NCBI GenBank assembly: GCA_947174885.1
Contig: CAMWKO010000004.1
Span: 1 to 64,000, forward strand
Source of the DNA: an uncultured Clostridia bacterium
Lineage (GTDB): Bacteria; Bacillota; Clostridia; Lachnospirales; Lachnospiraceae
Direction: 5' to 3'
DNA: 64,000 bases
Made by a program: the position numbers and the translations under genes. How positions within the stretch are numbered: position 1 is the first letter of the stretch; every line of letters begins with the position of its first letter. The notes beneath the pieces are model-generated. The model saw only the letters and a list, made by a program, of their open reading frames with translations, had not been told where the DNA came from and ran no database searches. Shown in pieces: positions 1 to 9,624 of this stretch.

Positions 1-83
1 CTGTAATTTTTTGTGCAAGATGTCTATGTTGCCTTTGGCAACAAGACTTTTTGAAAATAAAAATAAAAATACGGAAACTCAAG
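1..83. repeat. Mosaic inverted-repeat element, copy C (cut by window edge)
   Basis: This is the right-hand part of an intergenic element that recurs at 14125, 40742, 48041, 48264 and 62568. It contains the small palindrome GTTGCCTTTGGCAAC and ends in the shared tail ATACGGAAACTCAAG. The left half lies outside the window. Positions 84-200 hold no other feature I can name before the pyrC ribosome site. Confidence 0.75.
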
Positions 84-200
84 ATAAAAATTATATTGAA
101 AAAACGCTACATAAAAATTATAATAAACTGTAGTCGGCATTTGCATTTAATTTAAAAGATTAGTTCTGTAAATGTTATATTAAGATTGAGAGGAAAATCT

Positions 201-1478
201 ATGACAACACTGATAAAATCAGGACGAGTTATAAATCCTGCAAAAAAGCAGGATGAAGTATGTGATATTCTCATAGAGGATGGCATTATCAAAAGATGTG
301 AAGGTGTAATTTCAGGAGAATTTGATGAAGTAATTGATGCAGGAGGTATGCTTGTTATGCCCGGACTTATTGATTTGCATGTGCATTTAAGAGAACCGGG
401 CTTTGAGTATAAGGAAACTATTGAAACCGGTTCAAAGGCGGCAGCAAAGGGTGGATATACAACTATTTGTGCCATGCCTAATACAAAACCGGCAACAGAC
501 AGCAGGGAAACTGTAAGATATATTATAGATAAGGCAAAAGAGGTGTCACCTATAAATGTACTTGTGGTAGGTGCGGTTACAAAGGGGCAGGCAGGTAAAG
601 AACTTAGTGATATTGAGGGAATGAAGGAAGAGGGAATATGTGCTATTAGTGAGGATGGAAAATCTGTTATGAATGCAGGTCTTTACAGGGAAGCTATGAA
701 GAAAGCAAAAGAACTTAATATTCCTGTAATGGCACACTGTGAAGATATCAATATGGTATGCGGAGGTGCCATAAATAAAGGTACAAAATCAGAGGAACTT
801 GGAGTTAGGGGAATTTCAAATGCAGTTGAGGATGTTATTGTAGCAAGAGATATTCTTATTGCAAAAGAAACCGGTGCAAGATTACATTTGTGCCATTGCT
901 CCACTGTTGACAGCGAAAGAATGGTAAGAGAGGCAAAGGCAGAGGGACTTCCTGTGACCGCAGAGGTTTGTCCGCACCACTTTACCCTGTGTGAAGACGA
1001 TATTATATCAAATGATGCAAACTATAAAATGAATCCGCCTGTAAGAAGCAGAAAGGATTTGGAAGCTTTGAGAAACGGTCTTAAAAATGATGTGTTTGAT
1101 GTGATTTCTACAGACCATGCACCGCACAGCGCGGAAGAAAAGTCAAGAAGCATTGAAACAGCACCATTTGGTATAGTAGGAAGTGAAACGGCAGTAGCAC
1201 TTACCATGACGGAACTGGTACACACCGGACTTATAAACTATATGCAAATGGCTGAAAAGATGAGCTACAATCCTGCAAGGGTGCTTGGAATACCAAAAGG
1301 AACTTTGAATGAGGGTGCTGTTGCAGACATTACAATTATAGACCCTGACAGGGAATATGAGATAGATGTAGAAAGCTTTGTATCTATGGGAAAAAATACA
1401 CCATTTAACGGATATAAGGCTAAGGGAATGGCTGTCAGAACCATTGTGGAAGGAAAAACCGTATATAAATATGAGTAG
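201..1478 (+). CDS. pyrC: Dihydroorotase
   Basis: PyrC closes N-carbamoyl-aspartate to dihydroorotate, the third step of UMP synthesis in the cytosol. The 425-residue protein has the amidohydrolase metal motif DLHVHLREPG near residue 55 and the late motif STDHAPHSAEEK that supplies the active-site aspartate and substrate contacts. I start at ATG 201 because GAGAGG lies about six bases upstream. An in-frame TTG at 186 would put that ribosome site inside the gene. It is the first of four pyr genes in a row (pyrC, pyrF, pyrK, pyrD). No PyrR-type attenuator is visible in the short upstream stretch available. Confidence 0.97.
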   Translation: MTTLIKSGRVINPAKKQDEVCDILIEDGIIKRCEGVISGEFDEVIDAGGMLVMPGLIDLHVHLREPGFEYKETIETGSKAAAKGGYTTICAMPNTKPATDSRETVRYIIDKAKEVSPINVLVVGAVTKGQAGKELSDIEGMKEEGICAISEDGKSVMNAGLYREAMKKAKELNIPVMAHCEDINMVCGGAINKGTKSEELGVRGISNAVEDVIVARDILIAKETGARLHLCHCSTVDSERMVREAKAEGLPVTAEVCPHHFTLCEDDIISNDANYKMNPPVRSRKDLEALRNGLKNDVFDVISTDHAPHSAEEKSRSIETAPFGIVGSETAVALTMTELVHTGLINYMQMAEKMSYNPARVLGIPKGTLNEGAVADITIIDPDREYEIDVESFVSMGKNTPFNGYKAKGMAVRTIVEGKTVYKYE

Positions 1479-1632
1479 TATTTATAGATTCCTATTTTGC
1501 TTATATATAAAACAACATAAACTAAAATAAAAATGGAAAAGTAAATATAAATATTGCATTTGGAAGCAAGATTTTTTAATTAAAAGTAAAAACGGAATTT
1601 TAAGACAAAACCTAAAATGAAAGGATATTGAA

Positions 1633-2562
1633 ATGATAAACAAATTAACGGACAAAATTAAAAAGCTTAATGCACCTATAGTAGTAGGCCTTGACCCGAT
1701 GCTTGACTATGTACCTGAGCATATTCAGAAAAAGGCCTTTGCAGAGTATGGAGAGACACTTGAGGGGGCAGGCGAAGCGATATGGCAGTTCAATAAAGCC
1801 ATTATTGATGCAACCTATGATATTATACCTGCTGTCAAACCACAGATTGCCATGTATGAGCAGTTTGGTATTGAGGGCTTAAAGGCATTTAAGAAAACCG
1901 TAGACTATGCAAAGTCAAAGGATATAGTAGTTATTGGAGATATTAAAAGAGGCGATATAGGCTCTACTTCGACAGCATATGCAGTAGGTCATATAGGCGG
2001 TGTAAAGGTAGGGGAAAACCGCTATAAAGCCTTTGATGAGGATTTTGTTACAGTAAATCCGTATTTAGGAACAGACGGAGTAAAGCCTTTTATAGATGTA
2101 TGTAAGGAAGAAAACAAAGGTATATTTGTACTTGTAAAGACTTCAAATAAATCAAGCGGAGAATTTCAGGACAGATTAATAGATGGCAGACCATTATACG
2201 AAATAGTAGGCGAACAGGTAGCTAAATGGGGCGAGGAGCATATGGGCGATAAGTACAGCTATGTAGGTGCTGTAGTAGGAGCGACATATCCGCAAATGGG
2301 AAAGGTATTAAGAAAAATTATGCCAAAAGCGTACATTCTGGTACCGGGCTATGGTGCACAGGGAGGAAAAGCAAGTGATTTAGCTCCATATTTCAATGAA
2401 GACGGACTTGGTGCTATAGTAAATTCCTCAAGAGGTATTATTTGTGCATATAAGCAGGAGGAATACAGCAGGTTCGGTGAAAAGAATTTTGCAGATGCCT
2501 CAAGGGCAGCAGTAGAATTTATGATTAAAGATATTACGGAAGCAGTCGGCTTAAAATATTAA
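1633..2562 (+). CDS. pyrF: Orotidine 5'-phosphate decarboxylase, long type
   Basis: PyrF removes CO2 from OMP to give UMP. At 309 residues it belongs to the longer subtype of the family. The N-terminal GLDPMLDYVP and the catalytic Asp-Lys-x-x-Asp signature in IGDIKRGDIGSTS (near residue 100) are both present. A ribosome site AAAGGA lies about nine bases before ATG 1633. The 150-base gap after pyrC holds what looks like a badly decayed copy of the mosaic repeat, so the genes are spaced but may still be one transcript. Confidence 0.96.
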   Translation: MINKLTDKIKKLNAPIVVGLDPMLDYVPEHIQKKAFAEYGETLEGAGEAIWQFNKAIIDATYDIIPAVKPQIAMYEQFGIEGLKAFKKTVDYAKSKDIVVIGDIKRGDIGSTSTAYAVGHIGGVKVGENRYKAFDEDFVTVNPYLGTDGVKPFIDVCKEENKGIFVLVKTSNKSSGEFQDRLIDGRPLYEIVGEQVAKWGEEHMGDKYSYVGAVVGATYPQMGKVLRKIMPKAYILVPGYGAQGGKASDLAPYFNEDGLGAIVNSSRGIICAYKQEEYSRFGEKNFADASRAAVEFMIKDITEAVGLKY

Positions 2563-2705
2563 ATTCAATACGAAAATTTATAAACTCAAGTAAAGCAGTA
2601 TTGAAAAAAATACAAGAATTCAGGTAAAATAAAATACAGAAATATTTTATATTTCAGATTAAGACTCTGCAATAATGCATATATTGTCTAAAAAAGGAGC
2701 AGCAT

Positions 2706-3479
2706 ATGAAATTTCAGGAGATGGTGCAGGTTGTAAGTCAGGAGAGAATTGCAACAGGTATATACAGTCTGTGGATTAAAAGTGACAACATTGCTAATGA
2801 AGCAAGGGCAGGTCAGTTTTTGTCCATATATTGCAAGGATGGTTCAAGAATACTTCCAAGACCTATCAGTATCTGTGAAACAGATAAGGAGAATGGTACC
2901 TTAAGAATAGTGTACAGGGTAGTTGGAAAAGGAACAGATGAATTTTCTTCACTAAATAGTGCAGATACAATAAAGGTAGTAGGACCATTAGGAAATGGTT
3001 TTGAATTGCATGAAAAAACAGCACTTTTAATAGCGGGTGGTATTGGTATTCCACCTATGGTCGAAACGGCAAAGAGACTTAACCTTATGGGCGTAAAGGT
3101 ATATGCTGCTGTTGGCTATAGAAACAGTGAGCTGTTTCTGGCAGATGAGCTTAAAAAATACAGTGAAGTATTAATTGCAACAGAGGACGGAAGTGCAGGT
3201 ACACATGGAAATGTTATTGATGCCATTAAGGCAAATAATGTAAAGGCAGATGTCATATATTCATGCGGTCCGACACCGATGCTTAAAGCCGTAAAGGAAT
3301 ATGCGCTTTCAAATAATATAATATGCGAGCTTTCTTTAGAAGAGAGAATGGCCTGTGGTATAGGCGCCTGTCTTGCATGTGTATGTAAGAGCAACCAAAT
3401 CGATGACCATTCATATGTACACAATAAAAGAGTATGTGCAGATGGTCCTGTATTTTATTGTGAGGAGGTGGAGCTGTAA
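2706..3479 (+). CDS. pyrK: Dihydroorotate dehydrogenase B electron-transfer subunit
   Basis: PyrK carries FAD and a [2Fe-2S] cluster and passes electrons from the PyrD flavin to NAD+. The 257-residue protein has a flavin-binding RPISICE segment near residue 57, the nucleotide motif GGIGIPPM near residue 107, and a C-terminal cluster motif CGIGACLACVC followed by a fourth Cys in RVCADGP. AAAGGAG precedes ATG 2706. Its stop overlaps the pyrD start in TAATG, so the two subunits are translationally coupled, as expected for a heterotetramer. Confidence 0.96.
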   Translation: MKFQEMVQVVSQERIATGIYSLWIKSDNIANEARAGQFLSIYCKDGSRILPRPISICETDKENGTLRIVYRVVGKGTDEFSSLNSADTIKVVGPLGNGFELHEKTALLIAGGIGIPPMVETAKRLNLMGVKVYAAVGYRNSELFLADELKKYSEVLIATEDGSAGTHGNVIDAIKANNVKADVIYSCGPTPMLKAVKEYALSNNIICELSLEERMACGIGACLACVCKSNQIDDHSYVHNKRVCADGPVFYCEEVEL

Positions 3480-4381
3480 TGAATTTAGGAGTGAATATTG
3501 CAGGAGTTGAATTTAAAAATCCTGTTATGGAAGCATCAGGAACTTTTGGTTCAGGTATGGAGTTTAGTGAATTTGTAGATTTAAATAAACTTGGTGCGGT
3601 TGTGACTAAAGGTGTGGCGAATGTGCCATGGGAAGGTAATCCCACCCCGAGAGTTGCGGAAACATATGGTGGAATGTTAAATGCAATAGGCTTACAGAAT
3701 CCGGGAATAGATGTATTCTGTAGAAGAGATATTCCGTTTCTTAAACAGTATGATACAAAAATTATTGTAAATGTATGCGGAAAAACTACAGAGGATTACA
3801 TAGAGGTTGTGGAAAGACTGGGAGATGAACCGGTGGATATGCTTGAAATCAATATTTCCTGTCCGAATGTCAAGGAGGGAGGCATAGCCTTTGGACAAAA
3901 TCCAAAGTCGGCAGAGGATATTACAAGGGCAGTAAAGAAATATGCCAGACAGCCTGTTATTATGAAGCTTAGTCCGAATGTTACGGATATTACCGAAATG
4001 GCAAAGGCTGTTGAAGCAGGCGGTGCTGATGCGGTATCATTGATTAATACATTAACAGGCATGAAGATAGATATTCATAAACAGACATTTTCACTGGCGA
4101 ATAAAACAGGAGGGATGTCAGGACCGGCAGTTAAACCTGTTGCAGTAAGAATGGTATATCAGGTAGCAAATGCCGTAAAGCTTCCTATCATAGGAATGGG
4201 AGGTATAACAAACGGCGATGATGCTATGGAATTTATACTTGCAGGAGCAAGTGCGGTTTCGGTAGGAACGGCAAACTTTATGAATCCAATGGCTACCATT
4301 GAAGTATTATCAGGTATCGAAAATTATATGAAACAGCATAATGTTGAAGATATATCTGATTTGGTTGGCATTGTAAAGTAA
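3479..4381 (+). CDS. pyrD: Dihydroorotate dehydrogenase B, catalytic subunit
   Basis: This FMN protein oxidises dihydroorotate to orotate. Its catalytic base is the cysteine in NISCPNVKEGG, which marks class 1; adjacency to pyrK makes it the NAD-dependent 1B form. GMGGITNGDDAMEFILAGA near the C-terminus is the usual phosphate-binding part of the barrel. The 300-residue length is normal. ATG 3479 overlaps the pyrK stop by one base, with GAGGTGGAG just upstream. The run of pyr genes stops here; pyrE lies 10 kb downstream. Confidence 0.97.
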   Translation: MNLGVNIAGVEFKNPVMEASGTFGSGMEFSEFVDLNKLGAVVTKGVANVPWEGNPTPRVAETYGGMLNAIGLQNPGIDVFCRRDIPFLKQYDTKIIVNVCGKTTEDYIEVVERLGDEPVDMLEINISCPNVKEGGIAFGQNPKSAEDITRAVKKYARQPVIMKLSPNVTDITEMAKAVEAGGADAVSLINTLTGMKIDIHKQTFSLANKTGGMSGPAVKPVAVRMVYQVANAVKLPIIGMGGITNGDDAMEFILAGASAVSVGTANFMNPMATIEVLSGIENYMKQHNVEDISDLVGIVK

Positions 4382-4532
4382 CATGTTAATATAAAAATAT
4401 ATTTATATTGATATTTTATATTTCAGTATTTATGAAAATGAATAACTAAAAGTATTTAAATTAGAATAAGGTATAATGTGACACATAAAATCAGAAACCA
4501 TATAGTCATAAAAGAAAAGGAATGAAACAAAT

Positions 4533-5525
4533 ATGCAAACAGGAACACCAGAAATTACAAAGGAAGAATTGGAAAGGGCATCGGTTATAATATCAAAAAT
4601 TAACGGTTATTTTCAAAGTAAGGTGGTAGGTCAGTCTTATCTTGGATTTTCGTTACTTATATCACTTTTAACAAACGGACATATACTGTTGGAGTCAGTA
4701 CCGGGACTTGCAAAGACTACAGCGGCTAAGGTTATGACGGATGCAGTAAACGGAGAATTTTCAAGAATTCAGTGTACGCCGGATCTTTTGCCTAGTGACA
4801 TAATCGGTACACAGACTTTTAATATGGCAACAAATACTTTTGAAAATAAGCTGGGACCGGTATATGCAAACTTTGTACTTCTCGACGAGGTCAACCGTTC
4901 AAGTGCAAAAACACAAAGTGCAATGCTTGAGGCAATGCAGGAGCATGCTATAAGCATAGGCGGTCAGACATATAAGCTTCCAGAGGTTTTTGTAGTAATT
5001 GCTACACAAAATCCTATTGAGCAGGAGGGTACATATGTACTTTCTGAAGCACAGCTTGACAGATTTCTTCTTAAAGTAAAACTGGCTTATCCGGGTATAG
5101 AGGAAGAAATTGAGATTCTTAACAGAATTGAAGCTAATATATTTACAGAAAGTCATGCAGTTGTAAATCTTGATGACATTGTATTTCTTCAAAAGCTGTG
5201 CAAAAAGGTTTACATAGACCCATCTATTAAGAGATATATTATAAATATTGTTCAGGCTTCGAGAAATACAGATGTAATACTGCCAAAAGAGCTTGCTCAA
5301 TATGTGGAAATGGGTGCCAGTACAAGAGCCGCTATTTCTTTTATGGAGGTAGCAAAGGCTGTAGCACTTGTAAACGGAAGAGGGTATTGCATACCGGATG
5401 ATGTAAAATCTATGAGATATTCTATTTTAAGACATAGAATTATACTTAACTTTGCAGCAATGGCAGACGGAGTTAAGGAGGAAACAATTATTGATGCAAT
5501 AATAGGAGCAGTTAAGACACCATGA
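4533..5525 (+). CDS. MoxR-family AAA+ ATPase
   Basis: MoxR ATPases are chaperones thought to assemble or activate partner proteins carrying von Willebrand A domains. Here the Walker A is the family variant ESVPGLAKTT (near residue 55) and Walker B is FVLLDEVNR. Sensor and C-terminal lid regions follow in a normal 330-residue length. The next genes encode a DUF58 protein, two VWA membrane proteins and a TPR protein, which is the classical Bat-like neighbourhood. A TATAAT at 4472-4477 may be the promoter, although no clear -35 is seen. The stop overlaps the next start as ATGA. Confidence 0.93.
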   Translation: MQTGTPEITKEELERASVIISKINGYFQSKVVGQSYLGFSLLISLLTNGHILLESVPGLAKTTAAKVMTDAVNGEFSRIQCTPDLLPSDIIGTQTFNMATNTFENKLGPVYANFVLLDEVNRSSAKTQSAMLEAMQEHAISIGGQTYKLPEVFVVIATQNPIEQEGTYVLSEAQLDRFLLKVKLAYPGIEEEIEILNRIEANIFTESHAVVNLDDIVFLQKLCKKVYIDPSIKRYIINIVQASRNTDVILPKELAQYVEMGASTRAAISFMEVAKAVALVNGRGYCIPDDVKSMRYSILRHRIILNFAAMADGVKEETIIDAIIGAVKTP

Positions 5526-6406
5526 GAATGAAATATGTTTCAAGAATTCAATCAAATCTTAAAAAGTATAAAACTATACATACAGGCAGAGTGACTTCAA
5601 GAATTCTTGATGGCTCTTATAACTCTGTATATAAGGGCAGAAGTATGAATTTCGATGAGCTTAGGGAATATGTGGCAGGCGATGATATTAAGGATATGGA
5701 CTGGAAAGCCTCTGCAAGAAGCCAGAAAATGTTAGTAAGGCAGTATGTGGCAGAAAAAAAACATAATATTATGCTGGTAATGGATACAAACAGAAGAATG
5801 CTTGCAGATACTACAAGGCTTAAAGAAAAGAGAGATGTGGCACTTATGAGCGCAGGTACTCTTGCATATCTTGTAAATAGAAACGGTGATTACATAAGTT
5901 CTACATATGTGGCAGGAGAGCTGGTAAAACACTTTCCGTTTAAAATGGGTCTTATGAATGTAGAAAATATATTGGAGAACTATTATAAAGCTGTCACTAT
6001 GGAAAATCAGTCAAAGCTAAGTACATCTTTAGAGTACATCATTCGTAACTTTAAAAGACGAATGATTATTATAGTAGTGACTGATATGGAAGGTATGAGA
6101 AATGTTTCTGAAAATACATTAAAAAGACTCTTGGTAATGCATGACGTTTTAATGATTAATATTAGTGATGCAGATACAAGCGGTAAAAATGTATATAACG
6201 TAGAGGGGGGGAATTATCTGTCCGAATATTTTACTGAGGACAAGGTATTAGCGAAGCTTGAAGCAGAAAAAAGGCAGGCAGTGAAAACTGAATGTGAGGA
6301 TAAATTAAAGAAGTTTGGAATTGCTTCATCTACTATAGATGATACTGATGATATAGATATGAGAATAGTTGAGTTGTTGGAAAAGCACAAGATTGAAAAG
6401 AGGTAG
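5522..6406 (+). CDS. DUF58 domain protein
   Basis: DUF58 proteins are soluble VWA-like partners of MoxR ATPases with no assigned enzyme activity. The 294-residue sequence carries the family signature around residues 43-75: FDELREYVAGDDIKDMDW, then ASARSQK and LVRQY. A hydrophobic beta strand with VVTDMEG sits where a VWA fold would place its metal site. The start overlaps the moxR stop by four bases (ATGA), implying translational coupling. There is no signal peptide or membrane segment. Confidence 0.9.
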   Translation: MRMKYVSRIQSNLKKYKTIHTGRVTSRILDGSYNSVYKGRSMNFDELREYVAGDDIKDMDWKASARSQKMLVRQYVAEKKHNIMLVMDTNRRMLADTTRLKEKRDVALMSAGTLAYLVNRNGDYISSTYVAGELVKHFPFKMGLMNVENILENYYKAVTMENQSKLSTSLEYIIRNFKRRMIIIVVTDMEGMRNVSENTLKRLLVMHDVLMINISDADTSGKNVYNVEGGNYLSEYFTEDKVLAKLEAEKRQAVKTECEDKLKKFGIASSTIDDTDDIDMRIVELLEKHKIEKR

Positions 6407-6417
6407 CAAAGGAAAAT

Positions 6418-6897
6418 ATGGAAACATCTGTAAGCTTACAAGAGCCATTTTCGTATGCAATATGGCCGCTGATTGTTTTAGGAGTATTAATTGGTGCTTA
6501 TCTTTTATATCTTATAATATATAAGATAATAAAAAGTACAAAAGATAAAAAAGTAAAGGAAGCACCGAAGATTAAACCAAGGACCGCAGAGGAAATAGAA
6601 AAACTTAAGCATAAGTACATTCAGGAGTTAAATAAAATTGAGTCGGAGCTTTCAAAACAGAAGATAACGGTGAGAACTGCATATCACAGGATGAGTACAT
6701 GTATACGTCAGTTCGTATATGATGTTACAGACATTAAAGTTCAAAATTATACACTTAATGATATAAGAAGCCTTAATATGCCGGTACTTGAAGAATTAAT
6801 TACAGAGTACTACACTCCTGAATTTTCAAAGAAATCCGTAGGCGATGCCAGTGCATCAATAGAAAAAACAAAAAAGGCAATAGAAAGATGGAATTAA
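6418..6897 (+). CDS. Single-pass membrane protein of the MoxR/VWA operon
   Basis: This 159-residue protein has one membrane segment (about residues 17-36) and a basic, helical cytoplasmic part of about 120 residues. I cannot assign it to a named family with certainty. Position between DUF58 and the first VWA gene matches the short membrane proteins often found in Bat operons. Its 3' end overlaps the next gene by ten bases, so it is part of the same translational unit. Confidence 0.8.
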   Translation: METSVSLQEPFSYAIWPLIVLGVLIGAYLLYLIIYKIIKSTKDKKVKEAPKIKPRTAEEIEKLKHKYIQELNKIESELSKQKITVRTAYHRMSTCIRQFVYDVTDIKVQNYTLNDIRSLNMPVLEELITEYYTPEFSKKSVGDASASIEKTKKAIERWN

Positions 6898-7901
6898 AAA
6901 ATCAATTTGTTATATACATAGGGATTGTCTGTGTAATCCTGCTTATTATATTGTTCTTCATAATACAAAGGAAAAAGGACAGCTACAGTGGAGGAAAAAA
7001 GGTTTCCAATACTATGTATGCAAAAGATGACCCTTATTTTAAGAAAAAATTATTAAAGTACAGAATGTTTTCAACAGCTCTTATGATTTCATGTGCTTTG
7101 GCGATTATAATGTCTTTTATACTTCTGACCAGACCATATAAAACAGAGTTAAAGGAAAATGAAAAATATAGCAGAGATATTATACTTTGCATTGATATTT
7201 CATCATCAGTAGATGAATTGAACAAAAGTCTTGTTACCGAATTGCAGGATACTGTCAGAAGTCTTCACGGGGAAAGGTTTGGAATAGTTATATTCAATAC
7301 AACTCCGGTAATGCTAACACCTCTTACGGATGATTATGATTATGTAATTGAAGTGCTTGAACAGGTAGAGAAGGCGTTGGAAGCACGCATATCCGATGAA
7401 GTAAATGATGACTGGTTATATCTGGATCAATATATTTCCAGTGGAACTCTTGTAGGTGCAGAGGAGAGAGGAAGCTCGCTTATAGGTGACGGATTAGCTT
7501 CAAGTGTATACAATTTTTCGGATTTGGACGAGGAACGTACCAGAATTATTGTATTCTCAACGGATAATGACCTTCAGGGAACACCTATTGTTACCTTACA
7601 GGAGGCAGCGGATATCTGCGAGGATAACAATGTAGTAGTATTCGGCATTGGAACTAAGGAAATGGCTGATGAGGATATGCAGGATATGGAAAAAGCCATG
7701 ATTAAGACCGGAGGAAAATTTTATCTGGAGGAGGATTCAGGTACTGTTTCGCAGATAGTCAGTGAAATAGAAAAAGAGGGAAAAAGCCTTGTAAAGGGCA
7801 GTAAAGAGATGAGAACTGTAGATATTATTGAAATACCGTTTATAATTCTTTTAGCTGCGGTGATAATGATGACACTGTTTACTAAGATTACTAAGAAATA
7901 G
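6888..7901 (+). CDS. VWA-domain membrane protein, BatA-like
   Basis: The 337-residue protein has N-terminal membrane segments near residues 7-27 and 60-80 and a C-terminal one near 315-335. A von Willebrand A domain lies between them. The metal-ion-dependent adhesion site is intact: CIDISSS near residue 102 is the DxSxS motif, and a later STDND supplies the second aspartate. This topology is that of BatA/BatB proteins, which serve as clients of MoxR. It overlaps the previous gene and is followed by a short untranslated stretch containing an RNA hairpin before the second VWA gene. Confidence 0.92.
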   Translation: MELKNQFVIYIGIVCVILLIILFFIIQRKKDSYSGGKKVSNTMYAKDDPYFKKKLLKYRMFSTALMISCALAIIMSFILLTRPYKTELKENEKYSRDIILCIDISSSVDELNKSLVTELQDTVRSLHGERFGIVIFNTTPVMLTPLTDDYDYVIEVLEQVEKALEARISDEVNDDWLYLDQYISSGTLVGAEERGSSLIGDGLASSVYNFSDLDEERTRIIVFSTDNDLQGTPIVTLQEAADICEDNNVVVFGIGTKEMADEDMQDMEKAMIKTGGKFYLEEDSGTVSQIVSEIEKEGKSLVKGSKEMRTVDIIEIPFIILLAAVIMMTLFTKITKK

Positions 7902-7934
7902 AATATAAGCTGTTAAAAAATACAGATTTTGTGA

Positions 7935-7975
7935 TTTAACCAAAATGAAAGAACTTTTGATTAAAGCATTAGGAG
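7935..7975 (+). promoter_or_regulatory. RBS-proximal hairpin element, copy A
   Basis: Arms TTTAACCAAAA (7935-7945) and TTTTGATTAAA (7955-7965) pair across one C x A mismatch. They are followed by GCATTAGGAG, whose AGGAG at 7971 is the ribosome site of the second VWA gene. The same layout occurs at 15309, 15704, 38103 and 41728. The loop TGAAAGAAC is shared with the 15704 copy. Confidence 0.6.
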
Positions 7976-7981
7976 ACAAAT

Positions 7982-8926
7982 ATGATAGTAAATCCAATTA
8001 TACCAATATGGCTTATGGTAATTATATGTGTGATTTTGTTGGTTTTAAAAAGAAAAGGCATAGTTCCATATATAAGACAGATAATTATAGTTATATTGAT
8101 TTTTATAATAAATTTAAGAATAATGATACCTGATGAAAATGTTGATGGTAAAACGCAGGAGGTAGATGCATATGTCCTGTTTGTTATTGATGATACAATT
8201 AGTATGTTGGCACAGGATTATAACGGGAATACGGAAAGATTAACAGCTGTTAAAGAAGACTGTGAGTACATAATTGATGAATTGTATGGTGCAAGGTTTT
8301 CGGTTATATCATTTAATAATGAAGCAAAATTAATGTCACCATATACAAATGATGCTGAATTTGCAAAAAGTGTTATCAGTTCGATTTATCCGTTGGATGA
8401 GCTTTATGCAAAAGGCTCATCTATGAATGTATCGAAGGAACAGCTGATTAATACTGCGAAAAATGCTTATGAAAAGAAAGACGGAAGTGTTATTGTTTTC
8501 TTTATAAGTGATGGTGAGATAAACAATAACGATGAACTGTCATCATTTGCAGATGCTTCACAATATATCGATACCGGAGCAGTCTTGGGATATGGTACAG
8601 AAGCAGGCGGAAAGATGTACATAAAATCCTATTATTCTGAGGAAATAAAAGTTATACAGGATACAAGCAGTTATCCCCTAAAAGATGCTATATCGAAAAT
8701 AGATGAATCAAATTTGAAAAAGCTGGCCGATGATATGGATATAAGCTATGTGAATATGAATGACAGAAGTAACATAGATGATATCCTGAAGAGTATTAAA
8801 AATACATCAAATGTATCACAGAAGGATGCAAGTAGCGAAGGATACAAGGAAACCTACTATATATTTGTAATTCCGGTTTTACTATTACTTATATATGAGT
8901 TTATTGATTACAAAAGGAGAGCCTAG
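7982..8926 (+). CDS. Second VWA-domain membrane protein, BatB-like
   Basis: This 314-residue protein starts with two hydrophobic segments (about residues 5-22 and 31-48), carries a VWA domain and ends with a membrane segment near residues 290-308. The metal site is a variant, VIDDTISM, i.e. D-x-T-x-S instead of D-x-S-x-S, so metal binding is plausible but not standard. ISDGEIN gives the later acidic site. ATG 7982 follows AGGAG of a structured leader. An overlapping frame starting at 7945 inside the leader is not a credible gene. Confidence 0.9.
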   Translation: MIVNPIIPIWLMVIICVILLVLKRKGIVPYIRQIIIVILIFIINLRIMIPDENVDGKTQEVDAYVLFVIDDTISMLAQDYNGNTERLTAVKEDCEYIIDELYGARFSVISFNNEAKLMSPYTNDAEFAKSVISSIYPLDELYAKGSSMNVSKEQLINTAKNAYEKKDGSVIVFFISDGEINNNDELSSFADASQYIDTGAVLGYGTEAGGKMYIKSYYSEEIKVIQDTSSYPLKDAISKIDESNLKKLADDMDISYVNMNDRSNIDDILKSIKNTSNVSQKDASSEGYKETYYIFVIPVLLLLIYEFIDYKRRA

Positions 8927-8934
8927 GAAAGTAA

Positions 8935-9624
8935 ATGAAAAGAGTACTGACTTCAATTTGGATAGTATTAATAATATTTTTTGTGTGTCTGTTGGTTAAT
9001 TATGTTGCTAATGAAATGATGATTTCAGACTATGAAGCAGGAGAATACAACGAAAATAGTCTGTCTGTATTAGGTTTTACAGAACCATATATTTCACATT
9101 ATAACAAGGGAAATGTTTTATATCAGAGCGGAAATTATGAGGAGGCTATAAAAGAGTATGAAGAGGCTCTTAAGCTTAATCCTCCGCATGACAGGGAATG
9201 TCTGATAAGGATAAATATTGCTCTTGCTATGACTATGCCTATAGATGTAGAAGAAATAAATGAGAGCAATATTGATGATGTTATTACAACACTTGAGGAG
9301 GCAAAAAATGTTTTAATTGAGCATGGATGTGCAAATCGTGATGATGATAACGGACATAATAAGGAAGCACAGACGCTAAAGAATGATATAGATAAGTTTT
9401 TGGAAGAGTTAAAAAATTCTTCTGGCGGTGGAAATGAAGATCCTAATGGAGGTGATGATGGGGATGACGACGGGGAGGATGGAGATGATGAAGTTAAAGA
9501 GAAGGAAAAGAAAAAAGAACAGCTTCAGGAATTACAGAAACAGGGAATTATAGACAGAAATTCAGAGCTTGAAAACATTGATAACCTGTTTGAGTTTGAG
9601 TTTTATAGCGGACCTACATGGTAG
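8935..9624 (+). CDS. TPR membrane protein, BatC-like
   Basis: The 229-residue protein has an N-terminal membrane anchor (residues 5-25) and at least one tetratricopeptide repeat around residues 58-91 (YNKGNVLYQSGNYEEAIKEY, then EEALKLNP). Residues 160-190 form a Gly/Asp/Glu-rich linker, followed by a charged coil. TPR proteins close many MoxR/VWA operons and presumably act as a scaffold. It starts nine bases after the preceding stop. Nothing else in the operon follows. Confidence 0.85.
   Translation: MKRVLTSIWIVLIIFFVCLLVNYVANEMMISDYEAGEYNENSLSVLGFTEPYISHYNKGNVLYQSGNYEEAIKEYEEALKLNPPHDRECLIRINIALAMTMPIDVEEINESNIDDVITTLEEAKNVLIEHGCANRDDDNGHNKEAQTLKNDIDKFLEELKNSSGGGNEDPNGGDDGDDDGEDGDDEVKEKEKKKEQLQELQKQGIIDRNSELENIDNLFEFEFYSGPTW

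Noticed and set aside
84..200. Search for a PyrR-type attenuator before pyrC
   Set aside because: No convincing anti-antiterminator or terminator hairpin is seen in the 117 bases available; the real leader may lie outside the window.
1480..1620. Decayed mosaic repeat between pyrC and pyrF
   Set aside because: Short matches such as TTGCATTTGGAAGCAAGA recall the repeat core, but too many changes prevent a firm call.
7945..8133. 62-residue frame overlapping the start of the second VWA gene
   Set aside because: It begins in the loop of the leader hairpin, has no ribosome site of its own and overlaps a clear VWA gene in another frame.
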